Shown: piece after piece, positions 8,118 through 15,999 of the stretch
Numbering within the stretch: the stretch's first letter is position 1
Layout: each line of letters begins with the position of its first letter
The notes under the pieces: model-generated
Databases searched by the model: none
Told to the model about the DNA's origin: nothing
Seen by the model: only the letters and a program-made list of their open reading frames with translations
Program-made: the position numbers and the translations under genes
Source: Anaerolineae bacterium
GTDB lineage: Bacteria; Chloroflexota; Anaerolineae; Aggregatilineales; Phototrophicaceae
NCBI GenBank assembly: GCA_014879665.1
Contig: JACSRP010000122.1
Coordinates: 1-52,206, forward strand
Length of the DNA: 52,206 bases
Direction: 5' to 3'

Positions 8118-9218
8118 ATGAAAGTAGCTCTCGTTCACGATTGGCTGAATCAACGCGGCGGCGCTGAAGATGTGCTGGAAACGCTGGCCAGCCTATTTCC
8201 GGAAGCGCCGGTCTATACCAGCATTTACGCGCCAGAGAAGATGCCCGCCTTCTATCGTAAATGGGATATTCGCACGCTGTGGATAGATCGTTTGCCCGGC
8301 ATTCACCAGAAGCATCAACGCTTTTTGCCATTTTATCCCGCCGCATGGGGCAGCCTCGATCTATCTGAATACGATATCGTGCTGAGCAACAAAAGCGGCT
8401 TCTGCCATGGCCTACAACATGGCAATAAGACGCTGCATATTTGTTACTGCCTCGCACCGACGCGCTACGTATGGGAACTAGATAGCTATATCGCCCGTGA
8501 AGGCCTGGGCAAAAGCAGCGAAGTTATATTACGCCCGATGATTGCTGGATTGAAGAAGTGGGATTTTGCCGCATCAAAGCGCGTTGATTGCTTCATCGCT
8601 ATTTCTAATGAGATACAGGTGCGCATTCAGAAATACTATCGGCGCGAATCGGCGATCATCTACCCGCCGGTGGATACAGCCCGATTTCAACCGAGAGGTG
8701 AGCCGGAAGATTATTATCTGATCGTATCCCGGCTGATCCCCTACAAACGCATTGATCTCGCAGTGCAGGTCTGTACCCGGCTGAACCTACCCCTCAAAAT
8801 TAGCGGCAGCGGGCGCGATCTCGAACGGTTGAAAGCAATGGCGGGGCCAACGATTGAGTTTCTCGGCTATGTGCCAGATGATGACCTACCGGGCTTGATG
8901 GCGCGCTGTAAAGCCTTCTTGTTTCCGGGGCTGGAAGATTTCGGCATTACGCCAGTGCAGGCACAGGCGGCCGGCCGCCCGGTCATTGCCTATGCCGGGG
9001 GCGGCGCGCTGGATACGGTGATCCCTGGTAAGACCGGCGAATTATTCCGTTCAATGACCGTAGACAGCCTTGCGGAAGCATTACAATCTTTCGATGCCAG
9101 CCGCTATGACGCTGAAACGCTGCGCGCTCATGCCCTGCAATTTGATACGAACGTCTTTGAGCGGCAGATCACAGCCTATGTTGAGCAGGCGTGGCAAGCC
9201 TTTAAGGATAAGGGTTGA
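8118..9218 (+). CDS. GT4-type glycosyltransferase
   Basis: A 366-residue GT-B fold glycosyltransferase of family 4 that transfers a sugar from a nucleotide donor to a growing glycan. The N-terminal domain starts VALVHDWLNQRGGAEDVLE, the hallmark of the WbaZ-like subgroup. The C-terminal domain has the donor-site 'SRLIPYKRIDLAV' and 'FPGLEDFG'. In the E-x7-E motif the first Glu is Glu273 but the second position is Gln281 (VQAQAAGRP), where relatives usually have VEAQA. Starts 2 bases after rnhB. Its stop codon lies inside the short repeat that follows. Confidence 0.88.
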   Translation: MKVALVHDWLNQRGGAEDVLETLASLFPEAPVYTSIYAPEKMPAFYRKWDIRTLWIDRLPGIHQKHQRFLPFYPAAWGSLDLSEYDIVLSNKSGFCHGLQHGNKTLHICYCLAPTRYVWELDSYIAREGLGKSSEVILRPMIAGLKKWDFAASKRVDCFIAISNEIQVRIQKYYRRESAIIYPPVDTARFQPRGEPEDYYLIVSRLIPYKRIDLAVQVCTRLNLPLKISGSGRDLERLKAMAGPTIEFLGYVPDDDLPGLMARCKAFLFPGLEDFGITPVQAQAAGRPVIAYAGGGALDTVIPGKTGELFRSMTVDSLAEALQSFDASRYDAETLRAHALQFDTNVFERQITAYVEQAWQAFKDKG

Positions 9219-9292
9219 ACCACAGAGGCACAGAGGCGCGAAGAAAAGAGTTTGAGCCGACAAGAGTACTAAAGGAAAAGGGTTTGAACCAC
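9210..9292. repeat. Short dispersed-repeat fragment with CACAGAGG units
   Basis: The 3' end of the GT4 gene and the gap behind it hold two near-copies of AAGGGTT(T)GAACCAC (9210-9223 and 9278-9292). The first copy is followed by a tandem CACAGAGG-CACAGAGG stretch (9221-9236). From memory, the CACAGAGGCACAGAG unit is a frequent intergenic repeat in many bacterial genomes; its reverse strand gives the spurious 'FAPLCLCG' translations common in databases. It carries no gene. The GT4 stop codon (9216-9218) falls in copy one. Confidence 0.5.
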
Positions 9293-9294
9293 GC

Positions 9295-9300
9295 TATAAT
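9295..9300 (+). promoter_or_regulatory. Candidate -10 box (TATAAT) before the second Wzz-like gene
   Basis: A perfect TATAAT lies 30 bases before the TTG start at 9331, leaving a leader of about 24 bases. No good -35 hexamer is seen at 16-18 bases, so this rests on the -10 match and position only. It would let the last gene be expressed apart from the upstream operon. Confidence 0.4.
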
Positions 9301-9330
9301 AGCCGCGACCTTTCACGATAAGGCTTGATT

Positions 9331-9999
9331 TTGGAACTACGCAGCATCTTGAGCATCTTTCTAGCGCGCTGGTGGTTGGTGGTCATCCCGATGATCATCG
9401 CCGCAATTTTTGCGGCGCCAGACTTTCTAAATCGAACCGCTGTCTCCGGCGGATTCTCCGCGCAAATCAGCTATACCGCCTTCCAAAATATGGAGGCGAT
9501 TCCCCGCGAGACCGGCGATTATCAAGACCTCTGGCTTTCCTCTGAACTGGTCGTCAATGCTTTCACTGACTGGGTGCGAAGCTCCAGCTTTAAGGCGGAA
9601 ATCACGCGCGTCGTAGGTGATACCGTTGACATAAATCTATTGAACATTCAAGCGGATAACGCCCGCAGCGTCGGCCAAATATTCCTGTCGTATCCTGACG
9701 GCGCCACCCTGAATAGGGTTATTGAAGCGGCAATCAGTGTATTAGAAACAACCAGCGCTAATTATTTTCCACAGTTAGGCGGGGCTGCCCCCGCTGTGCG
9801 CGTGTTGAATTTCAATGAAGCTGCTGCATCAGCACCTTCACTGCCAAACCGCTTCGCGCCATTCCTCAAAGTTGGGCTGGGTTTATTGGCAGGGTTAGGG
9901 CTGGCAACTTTAGCTTATTATCTAGATCCTTTCGTCCGACGTCGCAGTGAACTCGAAGAATTAGGTCTGCCGGTTCTCGCCACACTCTCAAAACGGTGA
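9331..9999 (+). CDS. Second Wzz-like chain-length/co-polymerase protein
   Basis: A 222-residue protein with the same layout as the first gene of the operon: a membrane segment at about residues 11-28, an extracytoplasmic domain of about 150 residues, a second membrane segment at about 178-196, and a tail with RRRSELEELGLPVLATL. That tail matches the 'LPVLASIP' tail of the first Wzz-like protein. Overall similarity between the two is low outside the ends, so they are not a recent duplication. I choose TTG 9331 because AAGG (9320-9323) is 7 bases upstream; TTG 9325 would have too little spacing. Likely acts with the polymerase or exporter of the same polysaccharide. Confidence 0.7.
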   Translation: MELRSILSIFLARWWLVVIPMIIAAIFAAPDFLNRTAVSGGFSAQISYTAFQNMEAIPRETGDYQDLWLSSELVVNAFTDWVRSSSFKAEITRVVGDTVDINLLNIQADNARSVGQIFLSYPDGATLNRVIEAAISVLETTSANYFPQLGGAAPAVRVLNFNEAAASAPSLPNRFAPFLKVGLGLLAGLGLATLAYYLDPFVRRRSELEELGLPVLATLSKR

Positions 10000-10003
10000 A
10001 TTC

Positions 10004-12007
10004 ATGCGGTTTACTAGTCTACTGCTTTCCTTCGCCTTATTCGCATTCGCCACCGGCATATACGCGCAGGAAACCACGCCTGAAGCTGCCCTTGTTGAGC
10101 GCCATGCGGACGCCGCTTACGCATGGATCGAGGCGAATTTAGGGTTACTTGTGCCTGCTGGTTGGACGGCGGAAACAGGCAGTCATGATGGCATATTGAC
10201 TTTATCGCTGCGCCCGCCAGAAGATAGCGCTAACGCCTTCTTTACAATAATCGTCACCCCCGCCGCGGCTTTCCCCCCTGCCCAACTGGATATTCTGGAT
10301 CAAGTTCTGGCTGAAAGGAATCTCACCGGCTACTCGGTTTCAAATACCGGATGGTTTGGCGATAATGCCCTTGCGATTAACCCGCACGGCACGCTCAACG
10401 GCGCCGCTGTACAGGGGCGCGTTGGCAGGCTGCCCGATCATCGCATCGTCTATGCACTTGGCACTACGCCCGATTTTATGCCGATTATTCATCACATCAC
10501 ACTCGATGATGTATATATGCCTGAAGTAATGACGTATTCGCTGACATGGTCAGTCTCTTCACCAGAATTTGGCGTGGTTTACGACACCTTACAGCCGCGT
10601 ATTGCTGGCACGGCTGCCAGCGCAGATCGCGTGTTCGCAGTAACCCAACAGGGCGTGATTGAACTCGACTTCAACGGCGGGTTGATCGGCGCCTATCCAT
10701 TCCTCAACCCCTCAACCCCCACAGGGATCGCGCTGGGCAGTGACGGCAATATTTATGTGGGCGATATTGTCTGCCGCTGTCTACAAGTATTAGGGGCAAA
10801 CCGCCGCTGGGCAGAACCGGTTGGCAGCTTTGGAGCAAATGCCCCGGCCTCAGTATTTTCCATGCCAAGCGGCGCAATTTATGCGGTGGATCGCAGTGAT
10901 GACGCCTATTTTCTGCGCGCAGTCACTGGCGAACGGGCGCAAACCCTTCCACTCAATTTCAACGCCACGGCCTCCCCTTTTGCCGGCGCATCTGACAGCG
11001 AAATCGTCGTTGTAGAATGGCTGCAATCATTCATTGATGACAGCGTGGCCGGAGCCGTTTCAGTATTGGATGATCGGGCATTACTGCCAGATCTGAGATT
11101 CTGGCTGCCCTATTCGCCCGGTCAAGTGACCGCCATCACGATAAACCCGGAAGGATGGCTGGCTATCGCGCTCCAAGATGGAACGCTGATACGCGCAGAT
11201 ATAGATGGCACACTCACGCCGCTGGCAGATGGCCTGACCGGTCTCTCATCGCTGAATTTTGCGCCCTCTGGCGATCTGGTGATCGGGCGGGAAGATGGCA
11301 GCATTGGCCTGATAAGCAGTTCGGCGCCGCCTGACCGTACTGGCAGCATCACAATCGTGCCGTTCGCGCCGGTACAGGGACGGTTAAGCACGCATATGCC
11401 TGAACAACGCTGGCAGTTTGTTGGCGAAGCGGGTCAGGTGATCACCCTTGCAGCCACTGATTTAATGCGTCGCGATGTGCTGGATATGCGACTCAGGTTA
11501 ACTGCACCTTCAGGCGCAGTCATCGCTGAAAATGATGATCAGCAGGGTATCGCACTCTGGGGCGACTACGATTCTTACATTTCCTCCGTAACGCTGCCAG
11601 AATCGGGACTTTATACCGTGGATGTTGACCGTATCAGCGGCGATGGTACCTACACACTTGCCCTGACAGTGGATCGCAATCTCGCGATGGAAGATCAAGC
11701 GATCACCCTCACCGGCGCATTAAGCGATGTAATTCCTATTGATCGCTGGGTTTTTCAGGGGCAGCGCGGGCAAATTATCACGGTTACGCTGCGCGCCGAA
11801 AGTGGCGACCTCGATCCCATGCTCACTATTCTGCTTTCAGATGGCCGACCACTGGCGCGTAACGACGATGCCGCCGATCCTGAACTGAACAGGAACTCAC
11901 AGCTGTTCCGTATTGAGCTGCCTAGAGACGGCACTTACATCCTCGAAGCATCCCGGTTCAATTTTACCGGCGCGGGGAATTACTCTATGGTGGTATTTTC
12001 GGGTTGA
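10004..12007 (+). CDS. Secreted beta-propeller-like protein with two PPC domains
   Basis: A 667-residue exported protein of unknown role. A signal peptide covers residues 1-21 (cleavage near IYA-QE). Residues 30-180 form an unnamed domain. Residues about 200-440 show repeated 'G.I.LGSDGNIYVGD' and 'LNFAPSGDLVIG' blades of the NHL/SMP-30 propeller type. Two PPC (bacterial pre-peptidase C-terminal) domains follow at about 459-555 and 567-665, each with 'DRW.F.G..GQ.IT' and 'G.YT' strands. No protease domain is present, which is unusual because PPC domains commonly trail peptidases. It starts 4 bases after the second Wzz-like gene and could be cotranscribed. Confidence 0.75.
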   Translation: MRFTSLLLSFALFAFATGIYAQETTPEAALVERHADAAYAWIEANLGLLVPAGWTAETGSHDGILTLSLRPPEDSANAFFTIIVTPAAAFPPAQLDILDQVLAERNLTGYSVSNTGWFGDNALAINPHGTLNGAAVQGRVGRLPDHRIVYALGTTPDFMPIIHHITLDDVYMPEVMTYSLTWSVSSPEFGVVYDTLQPRIAGTAASADRVFAVTQQGVIELDFNGGLIGAYPFLNPSTPTGIALGSDGNIYVGDIVCRCLQVLGANRRWAEPVGSFGANAPASVFSMPSGAIYAVDRSDDAYFLRAVTGERAQTLPLNFNATASPFAGASDSEIVVVEWLQSFIDDSVAGAVSVLDDRALLPDLRFWLPYSPGQVTAITINPEGWLAIALQDGTLIRADIDGTLTPLADGLTGLSSLNFAPSGDLVIGREDGSIGLISSSAPPDRTGSITIVPFAPVQGRLSTHMPEQRWQFVGEAGQVITLAATDLMRRDVLDMRLRLTAPSGAVIAENDDQQGIALWGDYDSYISSVTLPESGLYTVDVDRISGDGTYTLALTVDRNLAMEDQAITLTGALSDVIPIDRWVFQGQRGQIITVTLRAESGDLDPMLTILLSDGRPLARNDDAADPELNRNSQLFRIELPRDGTYILEASRFNFTGAGNYSMVVFSG

Positions 12008-12285
12008 TCGGGGGGAAGTTTACGCGCTTCCGCCCGCTGAAAATACCATGCTGTTGAAGCCGTGATCACGCTGAAAGCACCGCCAACGACGATGCCTACG
12101 AAGGCAGCCTGAAGGATATTGTTGCCGTTGGTGAGTGAAACCAGAAACATGGTGGCGATGGAACCGATCAGCATATAGACGATTATGGAACCGGTACGCA
12201 TGAATTTCCGGCGCATACCGATATAACCGAGCAGCAAAACCAGCGCAAACACAATGAACAACAGGATTGGTAGAAAACTTCCCAT
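11980..12285 (-). CDS. Small three-helix membrane protein, unknown
   Basis: A 101-residue protein with three hydrophobic segments (about 3-23, 32-52, 58-80), a basic loop (RRKFMR) and a charged tail. No family is recognised. It is supported as a real gene by an AGGGGG ribosome binding site 5 bases before the ATG and by its membrane-protein composition. It converges on the propeller/PPC gene and overlaps its 3' end by 28 bases. Confidence 0.6.
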   Translation of the reverse strand: MGSFLPILLFIVFALVLLLGYIGMRRKFMRTGSIIVYMLIGSIATMFLVSLTNGNNILQAAFVGIVVGGAFSVITASTAWYFQRAEARKLPPDQPENTTIE

Positions 12286-12442
12286 ATTATCCCCCTACAG
12301 CGTTCGCAGCACCCCGGACCAGCGAAGCACAGGCGAAATTTGGATTCGGAAGCGGCTGATAACCGCCCTATAATCCGCCCGCATTCATTTTTATCTGTCA
12401 AAAGTGTAGCAAAGAACCAGCCAATCGCGCATAAGGATAGGT

Positions 12443-12448
12443 TATAAT
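12443..12448 (+). promoter_or_regulatory. Candidate -10 box before the SDR gene
   Basis: TATAAT lies 38 bases before the SDR start codon, giving a leader of about 32 bases. The -35 region is poor. Another TATAAT at 12369-12374 lies further upstream in the same 200-base divergent gap, where I see nothing else. Confidence 0.4.
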
Positions 12449-12486
12449 TATTGTCGTAAAAACAACCCTTTTGTGGAGATATTTTG

Positions 12487-13266
12487 ATGAATTCTATGCC
12501 TTCCATGTTCAATCTTACGGGCAAGGTTGCTGTTGTCACAGGCGGATCACGTGGTATCGGGCTGGCGATTGCGCAGGCATTAGCGGGTGCTGGCGCAAAA
12601 TTAGTCATTACCGCGCGTAAGGCCGACGGGCTTCAGGATGCTGCTAATTCGCTTCGAGAAAGCGGCGCGGAGGTGCTGGCGCTCACCGCGCATAACGGCG
12701 ATAAGGATCAGCTTCAAACTTTGATACAGCAAACTGTTGAGGCGTATGGCGGGGTGGATATACTGGTCAATAACGCCGCGACCAACCCTCATTTCGGGCC
12801 AATTCTCGAAGCTGAAGACAGTATGTGGCAAAAAACCATCGAAGTAAATTTGCTGGGAAATATCTGGCTGTGCCAGCAAGTCGTGCCGATGATGCGTTCG
12901 CGCGGCGGCGGGAAAATCATCAATATCGCCTCGATTAATGGCATCCGCCCCGGAAGGATGCAGGGCGTATACAGCACCACCAAAGCGGCAGTGATCAATC
13001 TAACGCAAACACTGGCTATGGAGCTTGCGCCAGATAATATTCAGTGCAACGCTATCGCACCCGGTCTGGTGCAGACAAAATTTGCGCGCGCAATATGGGA
13101 AAACGATATGCTGATGGATTTAGTGCTTTCTCGCACGCCCGCACAGCGTACCGGCCAACCCGACGATATTGCAGGCATCGCCCTATATCTAGCATCGCCA
13201 GCTTCTGCATTCACCACCGGTCAGGTTTTTGTCATTGATGGCGGCGTCTCTATACCGATGATTTAA
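12487..13266 (+). CDS. Short-chain dehydrogenase/reductase (FabG-like)
   Basis: A 259-residue classical SDR, a soluble NAD(P)H-dependent oxidoreductase. TGGSRGIG (18-25) binds the cofactor, and NNAA (95-98), Asn121, Ser149, Tyr162 and Lys166 make the catalytic tetrad. The C-terminal 'TGQVFVIDGG' is typical. The sequence is close to the 3-oxoacyl-ACP reductase/gluconate dehydrogenase style, but substrate is not decided. ATG 12487 follows GGAG (12475-12478) by 8 bases. It is followed by a membrane protein and a crotonase on the same strand, which points to acyl-CoA metabolism but not to one pathway. Confidence 0.85.
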   Translation: MNSMPSMFNLTGKVAVVTGGSRGIGLAIAQALAGAGAKLVITARKADGLQDAANSLRESGAEVLALTAHNGDKDQLQTLIQQTVEAYGGVDILVNNAATNPHFGPILEAEDSMWQKTIEVNLLGNIWLCQQVVPMMRSRGGGKIINIASINGIRPGRMQGVYSTTKAAVINLTQTLAMELAPDNIQCNAIAPGLVQTKFARAIWENDMLMDLVLSRTPAQRTGQPDDIAGIALYLASPASAFTTGQVFVIDGGVSIPMI

Positions 13267-13290
13267 GCAGTTATGGTTTGAGGGTTCATT

Positions 13291-13854
13291 GTGCAAGTAA
13301 TGCTGTACACAGAAAAAACGGTTCCGCAGTCACTGACAGCCATTTCCGAACGTTTGCATCAGAAAGGAACCAGCAGCCGCCTTGTGATGGACGGATGGAT
13401 TGAAAAAAGCGGCTCGTTTGCGGTCAGCGTGACCACCCCGGTCATAGGGAAATTCAGCCGAACCACACGGTTAAGCGGGAAATTAGAACACCAATCCGGA
13501 ATCACGGTGCTGCATGGCACTGTTCCCGGCGGCGTAGATTCTCGCGGAAGGATGATCATCATGGGCGCGCTCATGATGATCGCTGCGGCATTGATATTGA
13601 GCGGGAACCCGTTATTAGGCGCGATGATTATCCCGTCTGCGCTGTGGATCTATATCCCGTTAAAAGGGGATTATCATAACAGCGCCGTTCTAATCAGCGA
13701 GATTCAAAAGAATCTCAAAGCGCGCACCACACCGCCGAAGCCTGACGGTTCAAAAGGAAGATCTAAAACATCGGCGCGCCGATCCACAGACACCGCAAAA
13801 ATACCCGCTTTACTGACTGAAAGTGATGATGATGCCGAAGACGATGAGGAATAA
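13291..13854 (+). CDS. Small membrane protein with charged tail, unknown
   Basis: A 187-residue protein of no recognised family. A polar N-terminal domain (about 1-85) with several beta-strand-like stretches precedes a hydrophobic region at about 88-126 that can hold two membrane helices. The last 50 residues are low complexity: Lys/Arg/Pro/Ser-rich and then Asp/Glu-rich (ending DDDAEDDEE). The start is GTG 13291, preceded by GAGG (13280-13283) at 7 bases. It sits 24 bases after the SDR and 5 bases before the crotonase, so it is likely part of one transcript. Confidence 0.65.
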   Translation: MQVMLYTEKTVPQSLTAISERLHQKGTSSRLVMDGWIEKSGSFAVSVTTPVIGKFSRTTRLSGKLEHQSGITVLHGTVPGGVDSRGRMIIMGALMMIAAALILSGNPLLGAMIIPSALWIYIPLKGDYHNSAVLISEIQKNLKARTTPPKPDGSKGRSKTSARRSTDTAKIPALLTESDDDAEDDEE

Positions 13855-13859
13855 AGTTT

Positions 13860-14639
13860 ATGACTGTACTAGAAATTGACCGCCAAGAAGCCGTTACCAT
13901 TCTCACTATGAACCGCCCGGAAGTGCGTAATGCCGTTGATGATACGCTGATGAATGCGCTGCGCGCTGCATTGCTACACTGTGAAGATGATGGTACCCGC
14001 TGCATTGTGCTGACCGGAGCCAACGGATCGTTTTCATCCGGCGCAGATATCAAGAAAGCCATTCAAAGCGGCTATACGGCTGAAAATACGTTCCAGTTGC
14101 TGACCGAAGTTTATGGCCCTACCTTGAAAACAATCCGTCTCTCATCATGGCCAGTCATTGCCGCGGTAGATGGGTTTGCCGCCGGAATCGGCTGTGATAT
14201 GGCGCTGGCCTGCGACGTTCGGCTGGTTAGCGAACGCGCCAGGTTTGCCGAGCTTTTCATCCGTGTTGGCTTAATCCCTGATGGCGGCGGCACCTACCTG
14301 CTGCCGCGTTTGGTCGGCACCGGGCGAGCGATGGAAATGATGTTCACAGGGCGCGATGTGGATGCATCTGAAGCAGTACAGATCGGGCTAGCCAATCACA
14401 GCTATCCGGTTGAAACGTTCATGGAGGAAGTGCTGAAATTCGCCTCCATAATCAGTAAGAAGTCGCCGCAGGCGCTGCGACGGGGCAAAGCCGCGATGCT
14501 GGCAGCTATGGACAGCGATTACGCAAGCTCATTAGCGCGGGAAGCAGAAAATCAGAAAGAAATTTTGAGCAGCGAAGACGGGCCGGAAGGGTTTCTCGCT
14601 TTCGCTCAGAAACGCGAACCGGTATGGACAGGGCGTTAG
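13860..14639 (+). CDS. Enoyl-CoA hydratase/isomerase family (crotonase) protein
   Basis: A 259-residue crotonase-fold enzyme acting on acyl-CoA thioesters. The oxyanion-hole motif SSGAD is at 59-63 and a second part lies in DGFAAGIGCDMALACD (104-119). The usual first catalytic Glu of hydratases is absent (position 133 is Phe). Asp141 in GLIPDGGGT matches the acid of PaaG-like isomerases. A ring-opening isomerase or delta-isomerase activity is therefore as likely as hydration. The last gene of the SDR-membrane protein-crotonase run; a terminator follows at once. Confidence 0.85.
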   Translation: MTVLEIDRQEAVTILTMNRPEVRNAVDDTLMNALRAALLHCEDDGTRCIVLTGANGSFSSGADIKKAIQSGYTAENTFQLLTEVYGPTLKTIRLSSWPVIAAVDGFAAGIGCDMALACDVRLVSERARFAELFIRVGLIPDGGGTYLLPRLVGTGRAMEMMFTGRDVDASEAVQIGLANHSYPVETFMEEVLKFASIISKKSPQALRRGKAAMLAAMDSDYASSLAREAENQKEILSSEDGPEGFLAFAQKREPVWTGR

Positions 14640-14654
14640 TTCGGAGGAAATTTT

Positions 14655-14678
14655 GGGCGGTTCATAACCGCCCTTTTT
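14655..14678 (+). terminator. Rho-independent terminator after the crotonase gene
   Basis: An 8-bp perfect stem (GGGCGGTT/AACCGCCC) with a CAT loop, followed by five T. It lies 15 bases after the crotonase stop and 20 bases before the convergent phosphatase gene ends. Confidence 0.85.
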
Positions 14679-14698
14679 ATATAAAACGCACAGTTTCC

Positions 14699-15172
14699 TT
14701 AAATTCCACGCTCTTTACGAATGCGCTGAAGCAGCGCGGCGCTTCCGATCTTGGCTAGCACATACACGGCCTCATGGTTGCCGTTGTAATATGGATCGGG
14801 CACTTCTACCTCGTCTACGCTGCCTTGAAACAGCGCGTCTGCTAGAAATATTGAAACCTCAGCCGTAGGGGTCGAGGTAATGCTCATGAGGCCGATCAGA
14901 TTTTCGTTATCCATCGCCAGCACATAATCAAAAGTTTCCAGATCGTGACGGGTGACCTGCCGCGCCCGGCCCTCATAGGGAATTTCTTCACGCCTCAAAA
15001 TTGTGCGCGTACCGATATGTGCCTGATCGCCAACATGCCAACTGCCGATTCCAGCAGAATCTATAGTGAACTCGCCGGCCAGCCCCGTTTTTGTGACTAG
15101 ATCGCGGAATACGGCTTCGACCATCGGTGAACGGCAGATATTGCCAGCGCACACAAATAGAACTTTGATCAC
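14699..15172 (-). CDS. Low molecular weight protein tyrosine phosphatase
   Basis: A 157-residue cytoplasmic phosphatase. The C-x5-R signature is CAGNICR (Cys8, Arg14) with Ser15 following, and the general acid Asp126 is in VPDPYY. In other bacteria such enzymes (Wzb, YwlE) remove phosphate from tyrosine of BY-kinases or from arginine. The start is GTG, overlapping the bactofilin stop as GTGA, so translation is probably coupled. The only BY-kinase homologue in the window has a damaged P-loop, so the substrate is open. Confidence 0.92.
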   Translation of the reverse strand: MIKVLFVCAGNICRSPMVEAVFRDLVTKTGLAGEFTIDSAGIGSWHVGDQAHIGTRTILRREEIPYEGRARQVTRHDLETFDYVLAMDNENLIGLMSITSTPTAEVSIFLADALFQGSVDEVEVPDPYYNGNHEAVYVLAKIGSAALLQRIRKERGI

Positions 15173-15801
15173 TCCTTCGAATCCAACTCGGCTGCCTCGT
15201 TAATCACCGCTTCGGGCGTATCTTCTGGAATTTCAGCGGCAGGCGCGCCTTCTTCGATCATATTAGTCGCTCCAATCGCAACTGGCGGCTCTTCCGGGGT
15301 AAGCGCCGCAGTGATACGCTCGGCGCCGCCGAGCTGAGGGTGTGGCACCTCAAAGGTGGGAATTCCGCCGTTCCCCTCGCTTCCGACCATGGTAATTTTA
15401 CCGTCAATAAACGCGCCTTCTTCAGTGGTCAAGGCCTGAGCGCGAATATCACCCCAGATTCTGCCAGTACGCAAAAGCTGCACCTTTTTGCCACTCACAT
15501 TTCCCCGTACAGCGCCCGCAATCGAAATATTTCTGGCATTGATATCCGCGGTAATTTTGGCCGTCTCGCCAACTAGCACATTCCCGCCAATTTCTAATTC
15601 GCCAGTAAAGGTGCCATCCAAACGCACGTTGGCATTGCTGCGTAATGAGCCTTCGATCGCCGAATTTGCGCCCAACACCGTTTCAAAACCGACAGTCGCC
15701 GGGGGTGGCGCAATATGCGGCGACTCTGCCCGCGGGGTAATCGGATCTCCGGCAATCCGCGGCAGCGGCTCAGCTTGTTTACTCTTTCCAAAAAACGACA
15801 T
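15169..15801 (-). CDS. Bactofilin-like cytoskeletal protein
   Basis: A 210-residue protein with a bactofilin core at about residues 45-145: repeats of the type 'I.GSLRSNANVRLDGTFTGELEIGGNVLVG', which form the right-handed beta-helix that polymerises without nucleotide. Flanking tails are disordered, Pro-rich at the N-terminus and Glu/Ala-rich at the C-terminus. Bactofilins place cell-wall or envelope enzymes in the cell. A strong GGGAGGA precedes the ATG by 4 bases. Cotranscribed with the low-Mr phosphatase. Confidence 0.88.
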   Translation of the reverse strand: MSFFGKSKQAEPLPRIAGDPITPRAESPHIAPPPATVGFETVLGANSAIEGSLRSNANVRLDGTFTGELEIGGNVLVGETAKITADINARNISIAGAVRGNVSGKKVQLLRTGRIWGDIRAQALTTEEGAFIDGKITMVGSEGNGGIPTFEVPHPQLGGAERITAALTPEEPPVAIGATNMIEEGAPAAEIPEDTPEAVINEAAELDSKE

Positions 15802-15858
15802 GATTTCCTCCCAACGCCTGCCCTACGTTTATTCAACTTAAACGGGTTTCAGGCGCGC

Positions 15859-15939
15859 CTAAGCGTAGAATTGAGTGTAATCGCTTAGTCGGCATAAGAC
15901 CATAGAGTCCAAGATTAAAGATGGACTGATAGACTAAGC
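15859..15939. promoter_or_regulatory. Overlapping inverted repeats in the bactofilin/MFS divergent gap
   Basis: Three segments can pair in two exclusive ways. CTAAGCG (15859-15865) pairs with CGCTTAG (15882-15888). GCTTAGTC (15883-15890) pairs with GACTAAGC (15932-15939), and this second stem encloses an inner AGTCC/GGACT hairpin (15906-15910, 15923-15927). The gap is 198 bases and holds no gene. It could be operator sites or a switching leader; which flanking gene it would serve is not known. Confidence 0.35.
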
Positions 15940-15999
15940 AAAATACTCTGACATACTCTATTGTAGCTTCAATACGGTACCCTTCTCCAACGGAAAATT

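Noticed and set aside
9081-9263. 60-codon minus-strand frame with FAPLCLCGS
   Set aside because: This peptide is the known false translation of the CACAGAGG repeat. It crosses the GT4 gene end and is not a gene.
12369-12374. Second TATAAT upstream of the SDR gene
   Set aside because: It is 113 bases from the start codon with no -35, and a nearer TATAAT is present. Kept only as a remark.
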